Source: Fictibacillus phosphorivorans (lineage in GTDB: Bacteria > Bacillota > Bacilli > Bacillales > Fictibacillaceae). Taken from it: a DNA stretch of 64,000 nucleotides. The DNA is taken from contig NZ_VDZU01000001.1 in assembly GCF_007673525.1 (NCBI RefSeq), positions 1,684,177-1,748,176 of the forward strand, in the 5' to 3' direction. The translations under genes were made by a program, and so were the position numbers. Within the stretch, counting starts at the first letter, position 1; every line of letters begins with the position of its first letter. Under the pieces are notes generated by a model that was not told the origin of the DNA, searched no databases, and saw only the letters and a program-made list of their open reading frames with translations. Below, in pieces: positions 9,691-19,267 of the stretch.

Positions 9691-9816
9691 AGCCAAGCTT
9701 GTTTTGCAACCAATCCACAAATTCTTGCTTTGAATCCACGAGTTTTAGCCTGCAATCCTAAAGTTTGGTCACTTTATCCAGAAGTTTTTCGCTTTAATCC
9801 GCGAGTCGACATTCCT
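9691..9816 (+). repeat. Intergenic array of 21-bp degenerate repeats (array 1)
   Basis: Units begin at 9712, 9733, 9754, 9775 and 9796, each exactly 21 bases apart, with a weaker unit at 9691. The consensus is close to AATCCACRAGTTTTNGC. The frame happens to stay open and would give a 7-residue repeat (NPRVLAC, NPKVWSL, YPEVFRF), but no ribosome site precedes it. On the minus strand the core reads AACTCGTGGATT, which resembles array 3 at 35.9 kb. Confidence 0.75.
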
Positions 9817-9927
9817 AGACATATTTCGACATCTGTAAAAATACCTATTTTCATTGAGAATCTCATTACCAGCCAGAGATATATGGTACGATAAGAAGCA
9901 GTACATACCAAGTAAGGAGATTTTTTT

Positions 9928-10392
9928 ATGAAATGGAAAACGAAAGACGCAGATGTGTTCTTAAAATCTGGTGAGTATGTGGACTCGATTCTCATTCCGT
10001 TAACACCAGTCAGTTTCTCCCACGAGTTCAAATCCAGTGTGACGATGTCTGAGTATACAGAACTGTTAACATCAGAGATCGAGCGTCAGCTGCATGGCAG
10101 GTTGTTTTTATCACCTAATTTTACATATGTAAAGGATGAAAGTTCTCTGGATCTATTAACTAGTTTCATAGAGCACGTAAAAAACTCGGGACATTTTAAA
10201 CATATCTTCCTCATGACAAGTGATGTGTATTGGAAAGAGTTCGAACAGCAACTTTCTGGTCAATTGTTCTGGGTTCCCGCTCTGCCACTAGAAACCATGG
10301 ACGAGAAGTATAAACTTGAGGTGATAAAAGAGCAGGTAAAACCGTTGTTTCAACTCATTTTCAACGATTGGCAGAGAAGTATAAATTCGTAA
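9928..10392 (+). CDS. ypiF: DUF2487 family protein YpiF
   Basis: A 154-residue soluble protein matching the YpiF/DUF2487 family by position and pattern: MKWKTKDADVFLKSGEYVDSI at the start and FWVPALPLETMDEKYK near the end. It lies directly before the qcrABC operon, as in B. subtilis. The AAGGAGA ribosome site precedes the ATG. Biochemical role unknown. The previous 320 bases hold the ypiB terminator and 21-bp array 1. Confidence 0.88.
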   Translation: MKWKTKDADVFLKSGEYVDSILIPLTPVSFSHEFKSSVTMSEYTELLTSEIERQLHGRLFLSPNFTYVKDESSLDLLTSFIEHVKNSGHFKHIFLMTSDVYWKEFEQQLSGQLFWVPALPLETMDEKYKLEVIKEQVKPLFQLIFNDWQRSINS

Positions 10393-10410
10393 TATTTACC
10401 ACATGTCATA

Positions 10411-10440
10411 TTGACATTAAAAGACAACATAAGCTATCAT
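10411..10440 (+). promoter_or_regulatory. Promoter of qcrABC
   Basis: TTGACA (10411-10416), an 18-base spacer and TATCAT (10435-10440) lie about 70 bases before qcrA. Confidence 0.6.
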
Positions 10441-10511
10441 GTTTATGTCCTAGTAATATGTGTGTAAAAGTCCGGATGGACCGTCATTTACAGCATAAGG
10501 GGGGGAAAACA

Positions 10512-11015
10512 ATGTCAAAGGAAGATATTTCAAGACGTCAGTTCTTAAACTACACATTAACTGGCGTAGGCGGATTTATGGCTGCCGGCATGCTTATGCC
10601 AATGGTCCGTTTCGCCCTTGATCCGATTCTAAAAGAGGGAACAGATCAAGAATTGGTAGCGGTTACGAGCATGGAAGAGATCGCGAACGAACCAAAGCGT
10701 TTCGATTTTAAAATCAAACAAAAAGATGGCTGGTACGAGTCTGATGTCACTCAATCTGCCTGGGTTTATAAAGCGAAGAATGGTGATATTATCGCACTTT
10801 CTCCAATCTGTAAACATCTAGGTTGTACGGTAGACTGGAATACAGATCCATCGCACCCTAACCAGTTCTTCTGTCCTTGCCACTTAGGCCGTTATACGAA
10901 GGATGGAACGAATGTTAAGGGAACTGCACCTCTTGCACCGCTTGATGTATATGACAGCCAGGTGAAAGATGGAAAGCTTTATTTAGGAAAGGCAAAACCA
11001 AGAAAGGGGGCGTAA
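10512..11015 (+). CDS. qcrA: Menaquinol:cytochrome c reductase, Rieske iron-sulfur subunit
   Basis: The Rieske subunit passes electrons from menaquinol to cytochrome c in the cytoplasmic membrane. The 167-residue protein starts at 10512 after a GGGGGGG ribosome site. Residues 1-40 contain RRQFLNYTLTGVGG and a membrane anchor. The [2Fe-2S] ligands appear as CKHLGC and CPCHLG. qcrB starts 3 bases after its stop. Together qcrABC encode the bc complex of Bacillus respiration. Confidence 0.97.
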   Translation: MSKEDISRRQFLNYTLTGVGGFMAAGMLMPMVRFALDPILKEGTDQELVAVTSMEEIANEPKRFDFKIKQKDGWYESDVTQSAWVYKAKNGDIIALSPICKHLGCTVDWNTDPSHPNQFFCPCHLGRYTKDGTNVKGTAPLAPLDVYDSQVKDGKLYLGKAKPRKGA

Positions 11016-11018
11016 TGA

Positions 11019-11690
11019 ATGCTACAAAAGATTTATGACTGGGTAGATGAGCGCCTGGATATTACGCCGCTTTGGAGAGATGTTGCAGACCATGAAGTAC
11101 CTGAACACGTAAACCCCGCACATCATTTTTCTGCGTTCGTTTACTGTTTCGGTGGATTAACTTTCTTCATCACGGTTATCCAAATTCTTTCAGGTATGTT
11201 CTTAACGATGTACTATGTGCCTGATATCGTGAATGCTTGGGAATCCGTATATTACCTGCAAAATGAAGTGGCATTTGGAGTGATCGTACGCGGAATGCAC
11301 CACTGGGGCGCGAGCCTTGTTATCGTAATGATGTTTCTACATACATTGCGCGTATTTTTCCAGGGAGCTTATAAGAAGCCAAGAGAATTAAACTGGGTTG
11401 TTGGAGTACTTATTTTCTTTGTTATGTTAGGTTTAGGTTTTACAGGTTATCTATTGCCTTGGGATATGAAAGCGCTATTTGCGACTAAGGTAGGAATTGA
11501 GATCGCTATGACGATTCCTGTTGTTGGTCCGATCGCCAAGACATTCCTTGCCGGCGGAGAGATTATCGGAGCACAGACGCTCACGCGTTTCTTTGCGATT
11601 CACGTATTCTTCCTTCCTGCAGCATTGTTAGGCTTGATGGGTGCCCATTTCTTAATGATCCGTAAACAAGGTATTTCCGGACCGTTGTAA
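11019..11690 (+). CDS. qcrB: Menaquinol:cytochrome c reductase, cytochrome b subunit
   Basis: A 223-residue cytochrome b6-type membrane protein. It carries four transmembrane segments and the bis-heme histidines in RGMHHWGAS (first pair) and FFAIHVFFLP with GAHF (second pair), as in the b6 half of split cytochrome b. The quinol site segment GYLLPWDMKA is present. It lies between qcrA and qcrC, 48 bases from the latter. Confidence 0.97.
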   Translation: MLQKIYDWVDERLDITPLWRDVADHEVPEHVNPAHHFSAFVYCFGGLTFFITVIQILSGMFLTMYYVPDIVNAWESVYYLQNEVAFGVIVRGMHHWGASLVIVMMFLHTLRVFFQGAYKKPRELNWVVGVLIFFVMLGLGFTGYLLPWDMKALFATKVGIEIAMTIPVVGPIAKTFLAGGEIIGAQTLTRFFAIHVFFLPAALLGLMGAHFLMIRKQGISGPL

Positions 11691-11738
11691 GAACAAACAT
11701 AAGATTAAAAGTTTCATAAGAGCAAAGGAGGGAAATAT

Positions 11739-12506
11739 ATGCATCGCGGTAAAGGAATGAAGTTTGTCGGTGACTCACGTGTCCCTGCTGAGCGCAAGCC
11801 GAATATTCCTAAAGACTATTCGGAGTTTCCGGGAAAAACGGAAGCGTTCTGGCCAAACTTTCTTTTAAAAGAATGGATGGTAGGAGCCGTATTCTTAATC
11901 GGATACCTCATACTAACAATCGTCCATGAATCTCCTTTGGAGAAAAAAGCAGATCCTACCGATGCTGGATATATTCCTCTACCAGACTGGTACTTCCTAT
12001 TTTTATACCAGCTTCTGAAGTACAAGTATGCGGCAGGGGATTATGTTCTTATCGGTACTGTTATTATACCGGGTCTAGCATTTGGTGCGTTAATGCTTGC
12101 GCCATTCTTAGACAAAGGGTTGGAGCGACGTCCTTCTAAACGTCCGATCGCAACTGGATTAATGTTATTAGGTTTGATCTCTGTTACATATTTAACATGG
12201 GAATCTGTTGTGACGCACGATTGGGAAAAAGCGAAGACTCAAGGTAAGATCGTTGATGTAAGTTTTGATGAAAACGACCCTGGATACAAGATCTACCAAC
12301 AGCAGAGTTGCGTAGGCTGCCATGGTAACACGTTATCAGGTGGAGCATCAGGACCTTCATTGATCGGTACAGGATTGAAGCCTGAAGAAATCATGAAAAT
12401 CGCAAAAGAAGGTAAGCCGCCAGGCATGCCGCCGAATGCGTTTAAAGGTTCTGATGATGAGCTAAAACAATTAGCAGAATTCATCTCAAAACTAGAACAA
12501 AAGTAA
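11739..12506 (+). CDS. qcrC: Menaquinol:cytochrome c reductase, cytochrome b/c subunit
   Basis: A 255-residue fusion of a subunit-IV-like membrane part and a cytochrome c domain, typical of Bacillus QcrC. Residues 1-155 hold three hydrophobic segments with PDWYFLFLYQLLK. The C-terminal domain carries the heme c site CVGCH and a methionine ligand region PPGMPP. The heme domain should face outside. An AAAGGAGGG ribosome site precedes the ATG. A terminator ends the operon. Confidence 0.97.
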   Translation: MHRGKGMKFVGDSRVPAERKPNIPKDYSEFPGKTEAFWPNFLLKEWMVGAVFLIGYLILTIVHESPLEKKADPTDAGYIPLPDWYFLFLYQLLKYKYAAGDYVLIGTVIIPGLAFGALMLAPFLDKGLERRPSKRPIATGLMLLGLISVTYLTWESVVTHDWEKAKTQGKIVDVSFDENDPGYKIYQQQSCVGCHGNTLSGGASGPSLIGTGLKPEEIMKIAKEGKPPGMPPNAFKGSDDELKQLAEFISKLEQK

Positions 12507-12513
12507 ATGGTAG

Positions 12514-12546
12514 AAGCCGGCTCGGTATGGGCCGGCTTTTTTTCTG
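12514..12546 (+). terminator. Intrinsic terminator of qcrABC
   Basis: AAGCCGGC (12514-12521) pairs with GCCGGCTT (12531-12538), followed by a long T-run. Confidence 0.93.
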
Positions 12547-12574
12547 AACTTAGAAAAAGAAGGAGTATGTGATT

Positions 12575-13141
12575 ATGTCTTGGATTCGAACGATCATCAT
12601 GGATCGAATGTTTTTACTTTCACTTCTTTTAATCAACATACTAGGCACGATCTATGGCTATTATTGGTACCTGTATCAGCTGCAAGAGACACCTTGGTAC
12701 TTTTTGCCTTTCGTCCCCGATAGTCCGACAGCATCTTTGTTTTTTATTTTTGTTATCATCGGTTTTTTGAGGGATAAACAGCATGGAGTGATCGAGGCGT
12801 TGGCTGTTGCGACGCTTTTTAAGTATGGCATATGGGCTGTTGGGATGAATCTTGGTGGAGCTCTTGTTGGAACTCCTCTCGATCTTATTAACTACATGCT
12901 TATCTTTTCACACCTTGGCATGGCGGTTCAAGGGCTGCTTTATGCTCCGTTTTATAAGATTAAGGGTTGGCACGTAACACTTGCTGCTCTCGTCCTTTTT
13001 CATAACGAGATCATCGACTATGTGTTTGATATGATGCCGAGATATGACATTCTTGATCCGTATCAAGATATGATCGGTTACTTAACCTTTTGGTTGTCTG
13101 TACTTTCAATCTTCATTGTTTGGAAAATGAGAAAAGCATAA
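12575..13141 (+). CDS. ypjA: DUF1405 membrane protein YpjA
   Basis: A 188-residue integral membrane protein with about five to six hydrophobic segments, matching YpjA (DUF1405) by position after qcrC and by its aromatic-rich WYLYQLQETPWYFLPF segment. I prefer ATG 12575 to the GTG at 12569 because AGAAGGAG is then 9 bases away. Function unknown. Confidence 0.88.
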   Translation: MSWIRTIIMDRMFLLSLLLINILGTIYGYYWYLYQLQETPWYFLPFVPDSPTASLFFIFVIIGFLRDKQHGVIEALAVATLFKYGIWAVGMNLGGALVGTPLDLINYMLIFSHLGMAVQGLLYAPFYKIKGWHVTLAALVLFHNEIIDYVFDMMPRYDILDPYQDMIGYLTFWLSVLSIFIVWKMRKA

Positions 13142-13226
13142 TGCACGCTCCCAATCCTTAATTATAGGTCTATCCTTGTCCCAGCTCTCATACGTTTTAA
13201 TTATAAGGGTACAGGAGGGACAACGG

Positions 13227-14021
13227 ATGAGAAGGTTTGGATGGGCATTGATGGTTCTTTGTATGGTTTTTGGACTTGCTTTGCCAGCACTTGCGTCAAA
13301 TCATACAGAAACGAAGGATTGGTCTGAGATCAATGAACTAACGAGTGAGATCTGGGAGCTTGGTAAGATAGAAAGGTATGAAGAAGCTGCGGGTGTGTTG
13401 CAGTTTACTTCCGCCAACATCATTCATATTGAAGATGTCTTGTCCTTGAGACCGGAACAGAAGCGTCTCGTTGAATATACGTTCAGAGATGCTGTGTCTT
13501 CTCTTCAGAATCCCGAATGGTCAAAAGAAAAAAAGCTAAACAAGCTTACAGAGGTTCGATTATTAGTGGATGCCCTTCAGACTGATTATGAGCCGTTATG
13601 GAAAAAAACAGGGCTGATGATGCTAGAGCCTTTTATCACGATGGAAAAAGGAATCAGTGAGGATGATTCAGTAACCTTTCATCAAGCTGCTAACCTTTTA
13701 CTCGAGAGGTACGAAACGGTCAGACCGGCACTCATGGTCGACCTGAAAGATGAAGATCTTCAAAAGCTGGATGAACACGTTTCTTACGTAGATACTAACC
13801 GCAGTCAAATACTTAAGGATACTGCTCATCAAAAACAGCTTGAGACAGCAGCTGCTGACTTTGAAGCACTATTCTTCGCGAAAAAAGATAACTCAGAACC
13901 GTCTCTCTTTTGGCTAATATTTTCAATCGGTGGAATCATATCATCAACACTAGCTTACGTAGGATGGAGAAAATACAAAGGTGATCAGCAGGATGAGTTG
14001 CGAGTGCCGGATAAACGGTAA
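13227..14021 (+). CDS. ypjB: Sporulation-associated protein YpjB
   Basis: A 264-residue exported membrane-anchored protein. Residues 1-24 form a signal peptide ending LALPALASN; a single C-terminal transmembrane segment (LFWLIFSIGGIISSTLAYVGW) is followed by a basic tail. The extracytoplasmic part is helical and charged. The start is ATG 13227 after GGAGGGAC. By position it is ypjB; B. subtilis annotation links it to sporulation, but a mechanism is not known. Confidence 0.85.
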   Translation: MRRFGWALMVLCMVFGLALPALASNHTETKDWSEINELTSEIWELGKIERYEEAAGVLQFTSANIIHIEDVLSLRPEQKRLVEYTFRDAVSSLQNPEWSKEKKLNKLTEVRLLVDALQTDYEPLWKKTGLMMLEPFITMEKGISEDDSVTFHQAANLLLERYETVRPALMVDLKDEDLQKLDEHVSYVDTNRSQILKDTAHQKQLETAAADFEALFFAKKDNSEPSLFWLIFSIGGIISSTLAYVGWRKYKGDQQDELRVPDKR

Positions 14022-14045
14022 TGGGTCATGAGTCATGCGTATTCT

Positions 14046-14075
14046 TTGACAAACTGTGAGCTGAAAACGTAAAAT
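14046..14075 (+). promoter_or_regulatory. Sigma-A promoter of the yugP-like gene
   Basis: TTGACA (14046-14051), an 18-base spacer and TAAAAT (14070-14075) precede the ATG at 14115. Confidence 0.6.
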
Positions 14076-14114
14076 GTGAGTATCAAAAGCTTTTTATATG
14101 GAGGAATGCCAACG

Positions 14115-14795
14115 ATGGGTGGATTTTTAATCTACTTCGCAATTTTGCTTATCGTTCCAATCTGGGCTCAGATGCGAGTGAAAAGCACGTACAAAAAGTA
14201 TTCAAAAGTCAGTAACAGCACAGGTAAGACGGGTGCAGAAGTTGCAAGAGAGATCTTAGACCAAAATGGACTTTACAGTGTTCAAGTAGAGCCAGTTAGA
14301 GGGATGTTATCTGATCATTACGACCCTCGCAGCAAAGTAGTTCGTTTATCTGAAGATAACTATTACGGAAGTTCGATTGCAGGTGCAGCGGTTGCAGCCC
14401 ATGAAGTTGGGCATGCGATTCAAGATGCAGAAGGGTATGCGTTCTTACGCTTCAGACATGCGCTCGTTCCTGTAGCTAACATCGGATCTAACTTTTCGTT
14501 TCTATTGATTCTTGGTGGTATGCTTTTAAGCTCTATGAATATGTTCCTTCTAGGGATCATCTTCATGTCAGTAGCTGTATTGTTCCAGTTCGTTACTCTG
14601 CCTGTTGAGTTCAATGCAAGCTCTCGTGCGATGGACCAGATCGTTTCAACGGGTCTGATCCGTAACAACGAAGAGCGAGGAGCACGTAAAGTACTAAACG
14701 CTGCTGCCTTAACTTATGTAGCTGGTGCGCTAGTAGCATTACTAGAACTAGCACGATTCATCTTCATGTTCTTAGGGATGAACCAAGACGATTAA
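14115..14795 (+). CDS. yugP: Neutral zinc metallopeptidase, YugP family
   Basis: A 226-residue membrane protease-like protein. The zinc motif HEVGH lies in AAHEVGHAIQ near residue 97, preceded by SEDNYYGSSIAGAAV. Hydrophobic segments at the N-terminus, in the middle and at the C-terminus suggest membrane embedding. GGAGG 10 bases upstream supports ATG 14115. The family (Zn_peptidase_2) is conserved in Bacillus, but in B. subtilis yugP is not at this place. The substrate is unknown. Confidence 0.9.
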   Translation: MGGFLIYFAILLIVPIWAQMRVKSTYKKYSKVSNSTGKTGAEVAREILDQNGLYSVQVEPVRGMLSDHYDPRSKVVRLSEDNYYGSSIAGAAVAAHEVGHAIQDAEGYAFLRFRHALVPVANIGSNFSFLLILGGMLLSSMNMFLLGIIFMSVAVLFQFVTLPVEFNASSRAMDQIVSTGLIRNNEERGARKVLNAAALTYVAGALVALLELARFIFMFLGMNQDD

Positions 14796-14807
14796 TACAA
14801 GACTAAC

Positions 14808-14843
14808 AAAAAAGCTCCCGATACATAATCGGGAGCTTTTTTT
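14808..14843. terminator. Bidirectional terminator
   Basis: GCTCCCGAT pairs with ATCGGGAGC (14828-14836), flanked by A-run and T-run, so it can stop both the yugP-like gene (+) and the converging YitT gene (-). Confidence 0.93.
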
Positions 14844-15761
14844 CTATCTGCCTATCGGATTCTTATCAGCATCTAAAGTGAAACCTTCTCCTATGACTTC
14901 ATGAACATCATTTACAGTAACAAATGCATGGGGATCAATGCGCTCTATCACTTGCTTGATGCGGACGATCTCGTTCTTAGCGATAACGCAGTACAGTACT
15001 TCCCGGATATTTCCTGTAAAAGAACCTTTACCGTTTAAGATGGTCGCACCACGGTCCAATTCTTTGATAATATCTGCTGCGATCTCGGTATTTTTATCAG
15101 AAAAGATCATGACGGCTTTACCAGCATAAGCGCCTTCTTGCATAAAGTCGATCACTCGTGCACCGATGAAAACAGCAACGAGTGTGTACATCGCTTCTTT
15201 ATAATCTAAGTAGACGAGAGAAATCGCGATAACCACGAAATCAAAGATGAACATCGTCTTACCCATGCTCCAGCCTAAAAATTTATGACCGAGTCTCGCG
15301 ATGATATCCACACCGCCAGTCGTTCCACCAAAGCGGAAGATGATTCCTAGTCCGACTCCGATAAATACACCAGCAAATAATGCAGCAAGTGTCATGTCCT
15401 CTTTAAGGTTGATCGTAACGAATGAGAAACGCTGAAAGATAAACAAAAACACCGATACGGCAACTGTTCCGATGATCGTATAGATAAAGGCGTTTCTGCC
15501 AAGCAGCTTCCAGCCGACAAAGAACAATGGAATGTTGAGTGCCAGGTTAGAATAAGAAGGATCGATTGAAAAAAGAAAATAGAGAATAAGCGTGATCCCT
15601 GTAAAACCACCTTCTGCTAAATTGTTCGTCATATTAAAGTGAACGATTCCAAACGAGAAGATGGCAGCACCAAGTAAGATGAATAAAATATTTTTTAGTT
15701 TGATTGGATAAGTCATAGGAGGCCTACTTTCTACAAAAATACTGAGGTTATTTTTAGTCAT
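14844..15761 (-). CDS. ypjC: YitT family membrane protein (YpjC-like)
   Basis: A 305-residue protein with five to six transmembrane segments followed by a cytoplasmic C-terminal domain (DUF2179) seen as KAVMIFSDKNTEIAADIIKEL and REVLYCVIAKNEI. The glycine-rich GIIFRFGGTTGGVDIIA loop is a family hallmark. The start may be the Met at 15716 instead, because AGGAAGG lies too close to 15761. Transport or signalling roles are not established. Position before ypjD matches ypjC, here on the opposite strand. Confidence 0.85.
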   Translation of the reverse strand: MTKNNLSIFVESRPPMTYPIKLKNILFILLGAAIFSFGIVHFNMTNNLAEGGFTGITLILYFLFSIDPSYSNLALNIPLFFVGWKLLGRNAFIYTIIGTVAVSVFLFIFQRFSFVTINLKEDMTLAALFAGVFIGVGLGIIFRFGGTTGGVDIIARLGHKFLGWSMGKTMFIFDFVVIAISLVYLDYKEAMYTLVAVFIGARVIDFMQEGAYAGKAVMIFSDKNTEIAADIIKELDRGATILNGKGSFTGNIREVLYCVIAKNEIVRIKQVIERIDPHAFVTVNDVHEVIGEGFTLDADKNPIGR

Positions 15762-15793
15762 GCCTTCCTATTATAAGCGAAATTTCATGAAAT

Positions 15794-15822
15794 TTGTCAA
15801 ACAGAAAAAATACCGATAACAT
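15794..15822 (+). promoter_or_regulatory. Promoter of the ypjD-dapB-mgsA-bsh-cca-birA cluster
   Basis: TTGTCA (15794-15799), 17 bases and TAACAT (15817-15822) lie upstream of ypjD, at the head of seven closely packed genes. Confidence 0.5.
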
Positions 15823-15858
15823 AAAGAAGACTAATATTGAATGAGGAGTGTCAACATC

Positions 15859-16203
15859 ATGGCCAATCGTACATTAAAAGAGAGTCAGGACGTTGTAGAT
15901 CAATACATATCACAGTTTAAAGAAGGCTATTTCAGTCCTTTAGCTATGCTTGCACGATTAACAGAAGAATTAGGTGAACTTGCCCGTGAAGTGAATCATC
16001 ACTATGGAGAGAAACCGAAGAAATCCACAGAGGATAAGAAGACGGTTGAAGAAGAACTTGGAGATATGTTCTTTGTTTTGATCTGTCTTGCGAACTCCTT
16101 GAATATAGATCTAGATGATGCGTTGAAAACCGTTATGCATAAGTTTGAAACACGTGACAAAGACAGATGGACAAAAAAAGAAGGAGAGACTACTCATGAA
16201 TAA
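15859..16203 (+). CDS. ypjD: MazG-like nucleotide pyrophosphohydrolase YpjD
   Basis: A 114-residue all-alpha NTP pyrophosphohydrolase-like protein. The metal-binding acidic motifs EELGELARE and [12 protein letters not shown] match the MazG/dUTPase-like family, and the sequence closely follows B. subtilis YpjD ([15 protein letters not shown]). Such enzymes hydrolyse non-canonical nucleotides. ATG 15859 follows an AGGAG site. Its last 8 bases overlap dapB. Confidence 0.93.
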   Translation: MANRTLKESQDVVDQYISQFKEGYFSPLAMLARLTEELGELAREVNHHYGEKPKKSTEDKKTVEEELGDMFFVLICLANSLNIDLDDALKTVMHKFETRDKDRWTKKEGETTHE

Positions 16204-16999
16204 TATTCGTATCATACTTGCAGGACCAAGAGGAAAGATGGGTCAAGAAGCGTTGAAGATGATCGAGGAAACTCCTCATTTTGAACTTGTGGCAGCTGTA
16301 GATTCAAAGAATGACGGTCTTCAAGTAAAAGATCTGTCAGGTGCACCGCAATCTATGGAGGCACCAGTGTATGATGATATGGAAAACTGCTTTGCTTCAA
16401 TTGAAGCAGATGTCGTTGTTGATCTTACACGACCAGATATCGGCAAAAAACATCTTGAACTTGCTCTAAAGCATGGTCTGCGCACGGTGATCGGAACAAC
16501 CGGCTTTTCAAATGAAGACCTAGAGCGACTAAAAGCGTTAGCTGAAGAAAAACAAACAGGTGCTATCATTGCGCCAAACTTTGCGATCGGTGCGATCTTA
16601 ATGATGAAGTTTTCTCAAATGGCAGCGAAATACCTTCCGGATATCGAGATCATTGAAAAGCATCATGATCAAAAGCTGGATGCGCCGTCAGGAACGGCAT
16701 TAAAAACAGCACAACTGATAACAGAAGTGCGAGATGAAAAGAAACAAGGTCATCCTGATGAAAAAGAGGACCTTAAAGGCGCACGAGGCGCTGAACTAGA
16801 AGGGATTCGTATTCATAGTGTAAGATTACCTGGACTGGTCGCGCATCAAGAAGTCATCTTCGGTGGTGAGGGTCAAGTCTTGACGATCCGTCATGATTCT
16901 ATGAACAGAACATCATTCATGCCAGGGGTTCGACTTGCGGTAGAAAGTGTAATGAACATTGAAGGCCTTGTATACGGTCTTGAAAATATTATGGAATAA
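16196..16999 (+). CDS. dapB: 4-Hydroxy-tetrahydrodipicolinate reductase
   Basis: DapB reduces hydroxy-tetrahydrodipicolinate with NAD(P)H in the lysine and meso-diaminopimelate pathway that feeds cell wall and spore dipicolinate. The 267-residue protein has the Rossmann motif AGPRGKMG, the TTGF loop and the catalytic [15 protein letters not shown] segment. ATG 16196 follows AAGGAGAG and overlaps ypjD. mgsA starts 11 bases after its stop. Confidence 0.97.
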   Translation: MNNIRIILAGPRGKMGQEALKMIEETPHFELVAAVDSKNDGLQVKDLSGAPQSMEAPVYDDMENCFASIEADVVVDLTRPDIGKKHLELALKHGLRTVIGTTGFSNEDLERLKALAEEKQTGAIIAPNFAIGAILMMKFSQMAAKYLPDIEIIEKHHDQKLDAPSGTALKTAQLITEVRDEKKQGHPDEKEDLKGARGAELEGIRIHSVRLPGLVAHQEVIFGGEGQVLTIRHDSMNRTSFMPGVRLAVESVMNIEGLVYGLENIME

Positions 17000-17010
17000 G
17001 AGGGGATACT

Positions 17011-17427
17011 ATGAAAATAGCTCTTATTGCGCACGATAAGAAAAAGAACGATATGATTAATTTTACCGTCGCATACGCTCCGATCTTAAAGGATCATACA
17101 CTGTTTGCGACAGGAACAACAGGATTTAAAATAAACGAAGCGACGGGGCTTGATATCAAACGTTTTCAATCGGGTCCACTAGGAGGCGATCAGCAGATCG
17201 GAGCGTTGATCGCTGAAAACGATCTTGATCTGGTTCTATTTTTCAGAGATCCTTTGACCGCACAGCCTCATGAGCCTGATGTATCAGCACTGATGCGTTT
17301 ATGTGATGTGTATCAGATTCCGCTTGCAACGAACTTGGCTTCAGCAGAGCTTTTTATTCGTTCACTTGAACGAGGAGATCTGGATTGGAGAAAAATAATA
17401 GATGAAAGAGAGTCAGAGAAAAAATGA
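17011..17427 (+). CDS. mgsA: Methylglyoxal synthase
   Basis: MgsA converts dihydroxyacetone phosphate to methylglyoxal and phosphate, a bypass under phosphate-limited glycolysis. The 138-residue protein shows [10 protein letters not shown] at the start, the phosphate-binding TGTTG loop, [11 protein letters not shown] and the active-site [14 protein letters not shown] segment. It shares an ATGA overlap with bshB1. Confidence 0.97.
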   Translation: MKIALIAHDKKKNDMINFTVAYAPILKDHTLFATGTTGFKINEATGLDIKRFQSGPLGGDQQIGALIAENDLDLVLFFRDPLTAQPHEPDVSALMRLCDVYQIPLATNLASAELFIRSLERGDLDWRKIIDERESEKK

Positions 17428-18116
17428 CCGTAGAAAGCTGGCTTGCTTTTGGCGCACATTCAGATGATGTCGAGATCGGCATGGGTGCGACGATTAAAGC
17501 AGAAACAGAGAGAGGCCGTAACGTGATCATCTGCGACTTAACAGAAGCAGAACTGTCATCGAACGGTACTGTCGACATCCGAAAAAAAGAGGCTGAAAGA
17601 GCAGCTCGCCTTTTAGGTGTAAGGACAAGAAGTAATTTACAGTTGCCTGACCGTGGACTATACATGCAAGAAGACTATATTCTAAAGCTCGTGTCCGTGA
17701 TTCGTGAGCATAAGCCGCAATATGTGTTCGCTCCCTATTGGGTCGATCGGCATCCAGACCACGGAAACTGTGCTCGTCTCGTAAAAGAAGCAGTCTTTTC
17801 TGCTGGCATAAAAAATATTCAAGATCCGAAACATCTGCCTTCACACAAAGTAAAAAATATATTTTATTACATGATCAACAGTGCAGAGAGACCACAACTC
17901 TTTGTCGATGTAACAGGGTCTTACAAAGCGAAGATCGAGGCACTGAAAGCTTATCCGTCTCAGTTTGTGAAAACATTGGATAGCATCGATACACCGCTGA
18001 CGAATGGTTACATCGAACGTGTGGAATCCCGCGACAAACTGTTTGGTCTTGAAGCTGGTGTCAGTTATGCAGAAGGGTTCATCCCCGAACAAACGTATAT
18101 AACTAACCATCTATAA
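17424..18116 (+). CDS. bshB1: Bacillithiol deacetylase BshB1
   Basis: BshB1 removes the acetyl group from GlcNAc-malate, step two of bacillithiol synthesis. The 230-residue protein has the zinc-binding [10 protein letters not shown] near the N-terminus and HPDHGNC near residue 110, as in LmbE/PIG-L deacetylases. Many homologues have AHADD; here it is AHSDD, with the metal aspartates kept. It precedes bshA, so the first two pathway enzymes are made together. Confidence 0.95.
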   Translation: MTVESWLAFGAHSDDVEIGMGATIKAETERGRNVIICDLTEAELSSNGTVDIRKKEAERAARLLGVRTRSNLQLPDRGLYMQEDYILKLVSVIREHKPQYVFAPYWVDRHPDHGNCARLVKEAVFSAGIKNIQDPKHLPSHKVKNIFYYMINSAERPQLFVDVTGSYKAKIEALKAYPSQFVKTLDSIDTPLTNGYIERVESRDKLFGLEAGVSYAEGFIPEQTYITNHL

Positions 18117-18127
18117 GGAGAAAGTCT

Positions 18128-19267
18128 ATGACGTTAAAAATCGGCATCACTTGTTATCCGACCGTAGGCGGATCAGGGGTGGTAGCGACAGAACTAGGAA
18201 AACTATTAGCAGAAAAAGGACACGAGATTCATTTTATTACATCAAGTGTTCCTTTTCGTCTAGGAAAATTTTATCCGAACATCTTCTTTCATGAAGTAGA
18301 AGTAAACCATTATTCTGTGTTTAAATATCCGCCATATGATCTAGCTTTAGCGAGCAAGATGGCAGAAGTGGCAAAACGAGAAAAGCTTGATCTTCTTCAT
18401 GTTCATTATGCTGTTCCTCATGCCGTTTGTGCGGTATTAGCCAAACAGATGCTTAACGATGAGATGAAGATCGTTACAACTTTACATGGAACAGACATTA
18501 CGGTACTTGGCTACGATCCTTCACTTAGTGAAATGATCAAGTTTGGTATCGAGAAATCGGATGTAGTCACATCGGTTTCTCATCAACTGAAAGCAGATAC
18601 GTTAGAGTTGTTGAATATCAACAAAGATATCATCCCTGTACATAACTTTGTAGACGAAAGAGTGTATTACAGAAGAAGCAACAATGCTGAATTAAGACAA
18701 ACGTACGGAATTGATGAGAACGAAAAAGTCATCGTTCATATCTCGAATTTTAGAAAAGTAAAAAGGTTAGAAGATGTTATCAAGTCGTTCGCTCTTATCC
18801 GAAAAGAGCTTACTTCAAAGCTATTGTTGATCGGAAACGGTCCAGAACTAACAACGGCATGCGAACTTGTGCGTGAGCTCGATATTGAAGATGATGTGTT
18901 GTTCTTAGGTAAACAAGAGAATGTCGGTGAACTGTTCTCTATTTGCGATCTGAAGCTCCTTCTTTCTGAAAAAGAAAGCTTTGGGCTCGTACTGCTAGAA
19001 GCGATGGCATGCGGTGTACCCGTTATCGGAACCAATATCGGTGGGATTCCAGAGGTGATCGTTGATGGCGAGACTGGTTATATGGTGGAGCTAGGGTGTC
19101 CAGAATCAGTAGCCGAAAAAGCGATAGCTCTGTTAAAGGATGAAGAAAAATTAATGGCGTTCAGAGAAAATTCCGTTAGACATGTAAAAGAGAACTTCTT
19201 ATCTGACAAAATCGTCTCGATCTATGAAGATATTTATTATTCATTGATAGAGGATCGTTCGGTATGA
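18128..19267 (+). CDS. bshA: N-acetylglucosaminyl L-malate synthase BshA
   Basis: BshA, a GT4 retaining glycosyltransferase, joins N-acetylglucosamine from UDP-GlcNAc to L-malate, the first step of bacillithiol synthesis. The 379-residue protein has the N-terminal [20 protein letters not shown] loop, a central [10 protein letters not shown] segment and the nucleotide-sugar motif [20 protein letters not shown]. Its end overlaps cca by an ATGA. Confidence 0.96.
   Translation: MTLKIGITCYPTVGGSGVVATELGKLLAEKGHEIHFITSSVPFRLGKFYPNIFFHEVEVNHYSVFKYPPYDLALASKMAEVAKREKLDLLHVHYAVPHAVCAVLAKQMLNDEMKIVTTLHGTDITVLGYDPSLSEMIKFGIEKSDVVTSVSHQLKADTLELLNINKDIIPVHNFVDERVYYRRSNNAELRQTYGIDENEKVIVHISNFRKVKRLEDVIKSFALIRKELTSKLLLIGNGPELTTACELVRELDIEDDVLFLGKQENVGELFSICDLKLLLSEKESFGLVLLEAMACGVPVIGTNIGGIPEVIVDGETGYMVELGCPESVAEKAIALLKDEEKLMAFRENSVRHVKENFLSDKIVSIYEDIYYSLIEDRSV

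Noticed and set aside
9640..9894. 84-codon frame over 21-bp array 1
   Set aside because: No ribosome site, starts in the terminator tail, and the open frame follows from the 21-bp period; more likely non-coding repeat.
13142..13226. Sporulation sigma-factor promoter before ypjB (CATACGTT)
   Set aside because: The -10-like word is present but no convincing -35 partner at the proper distance.
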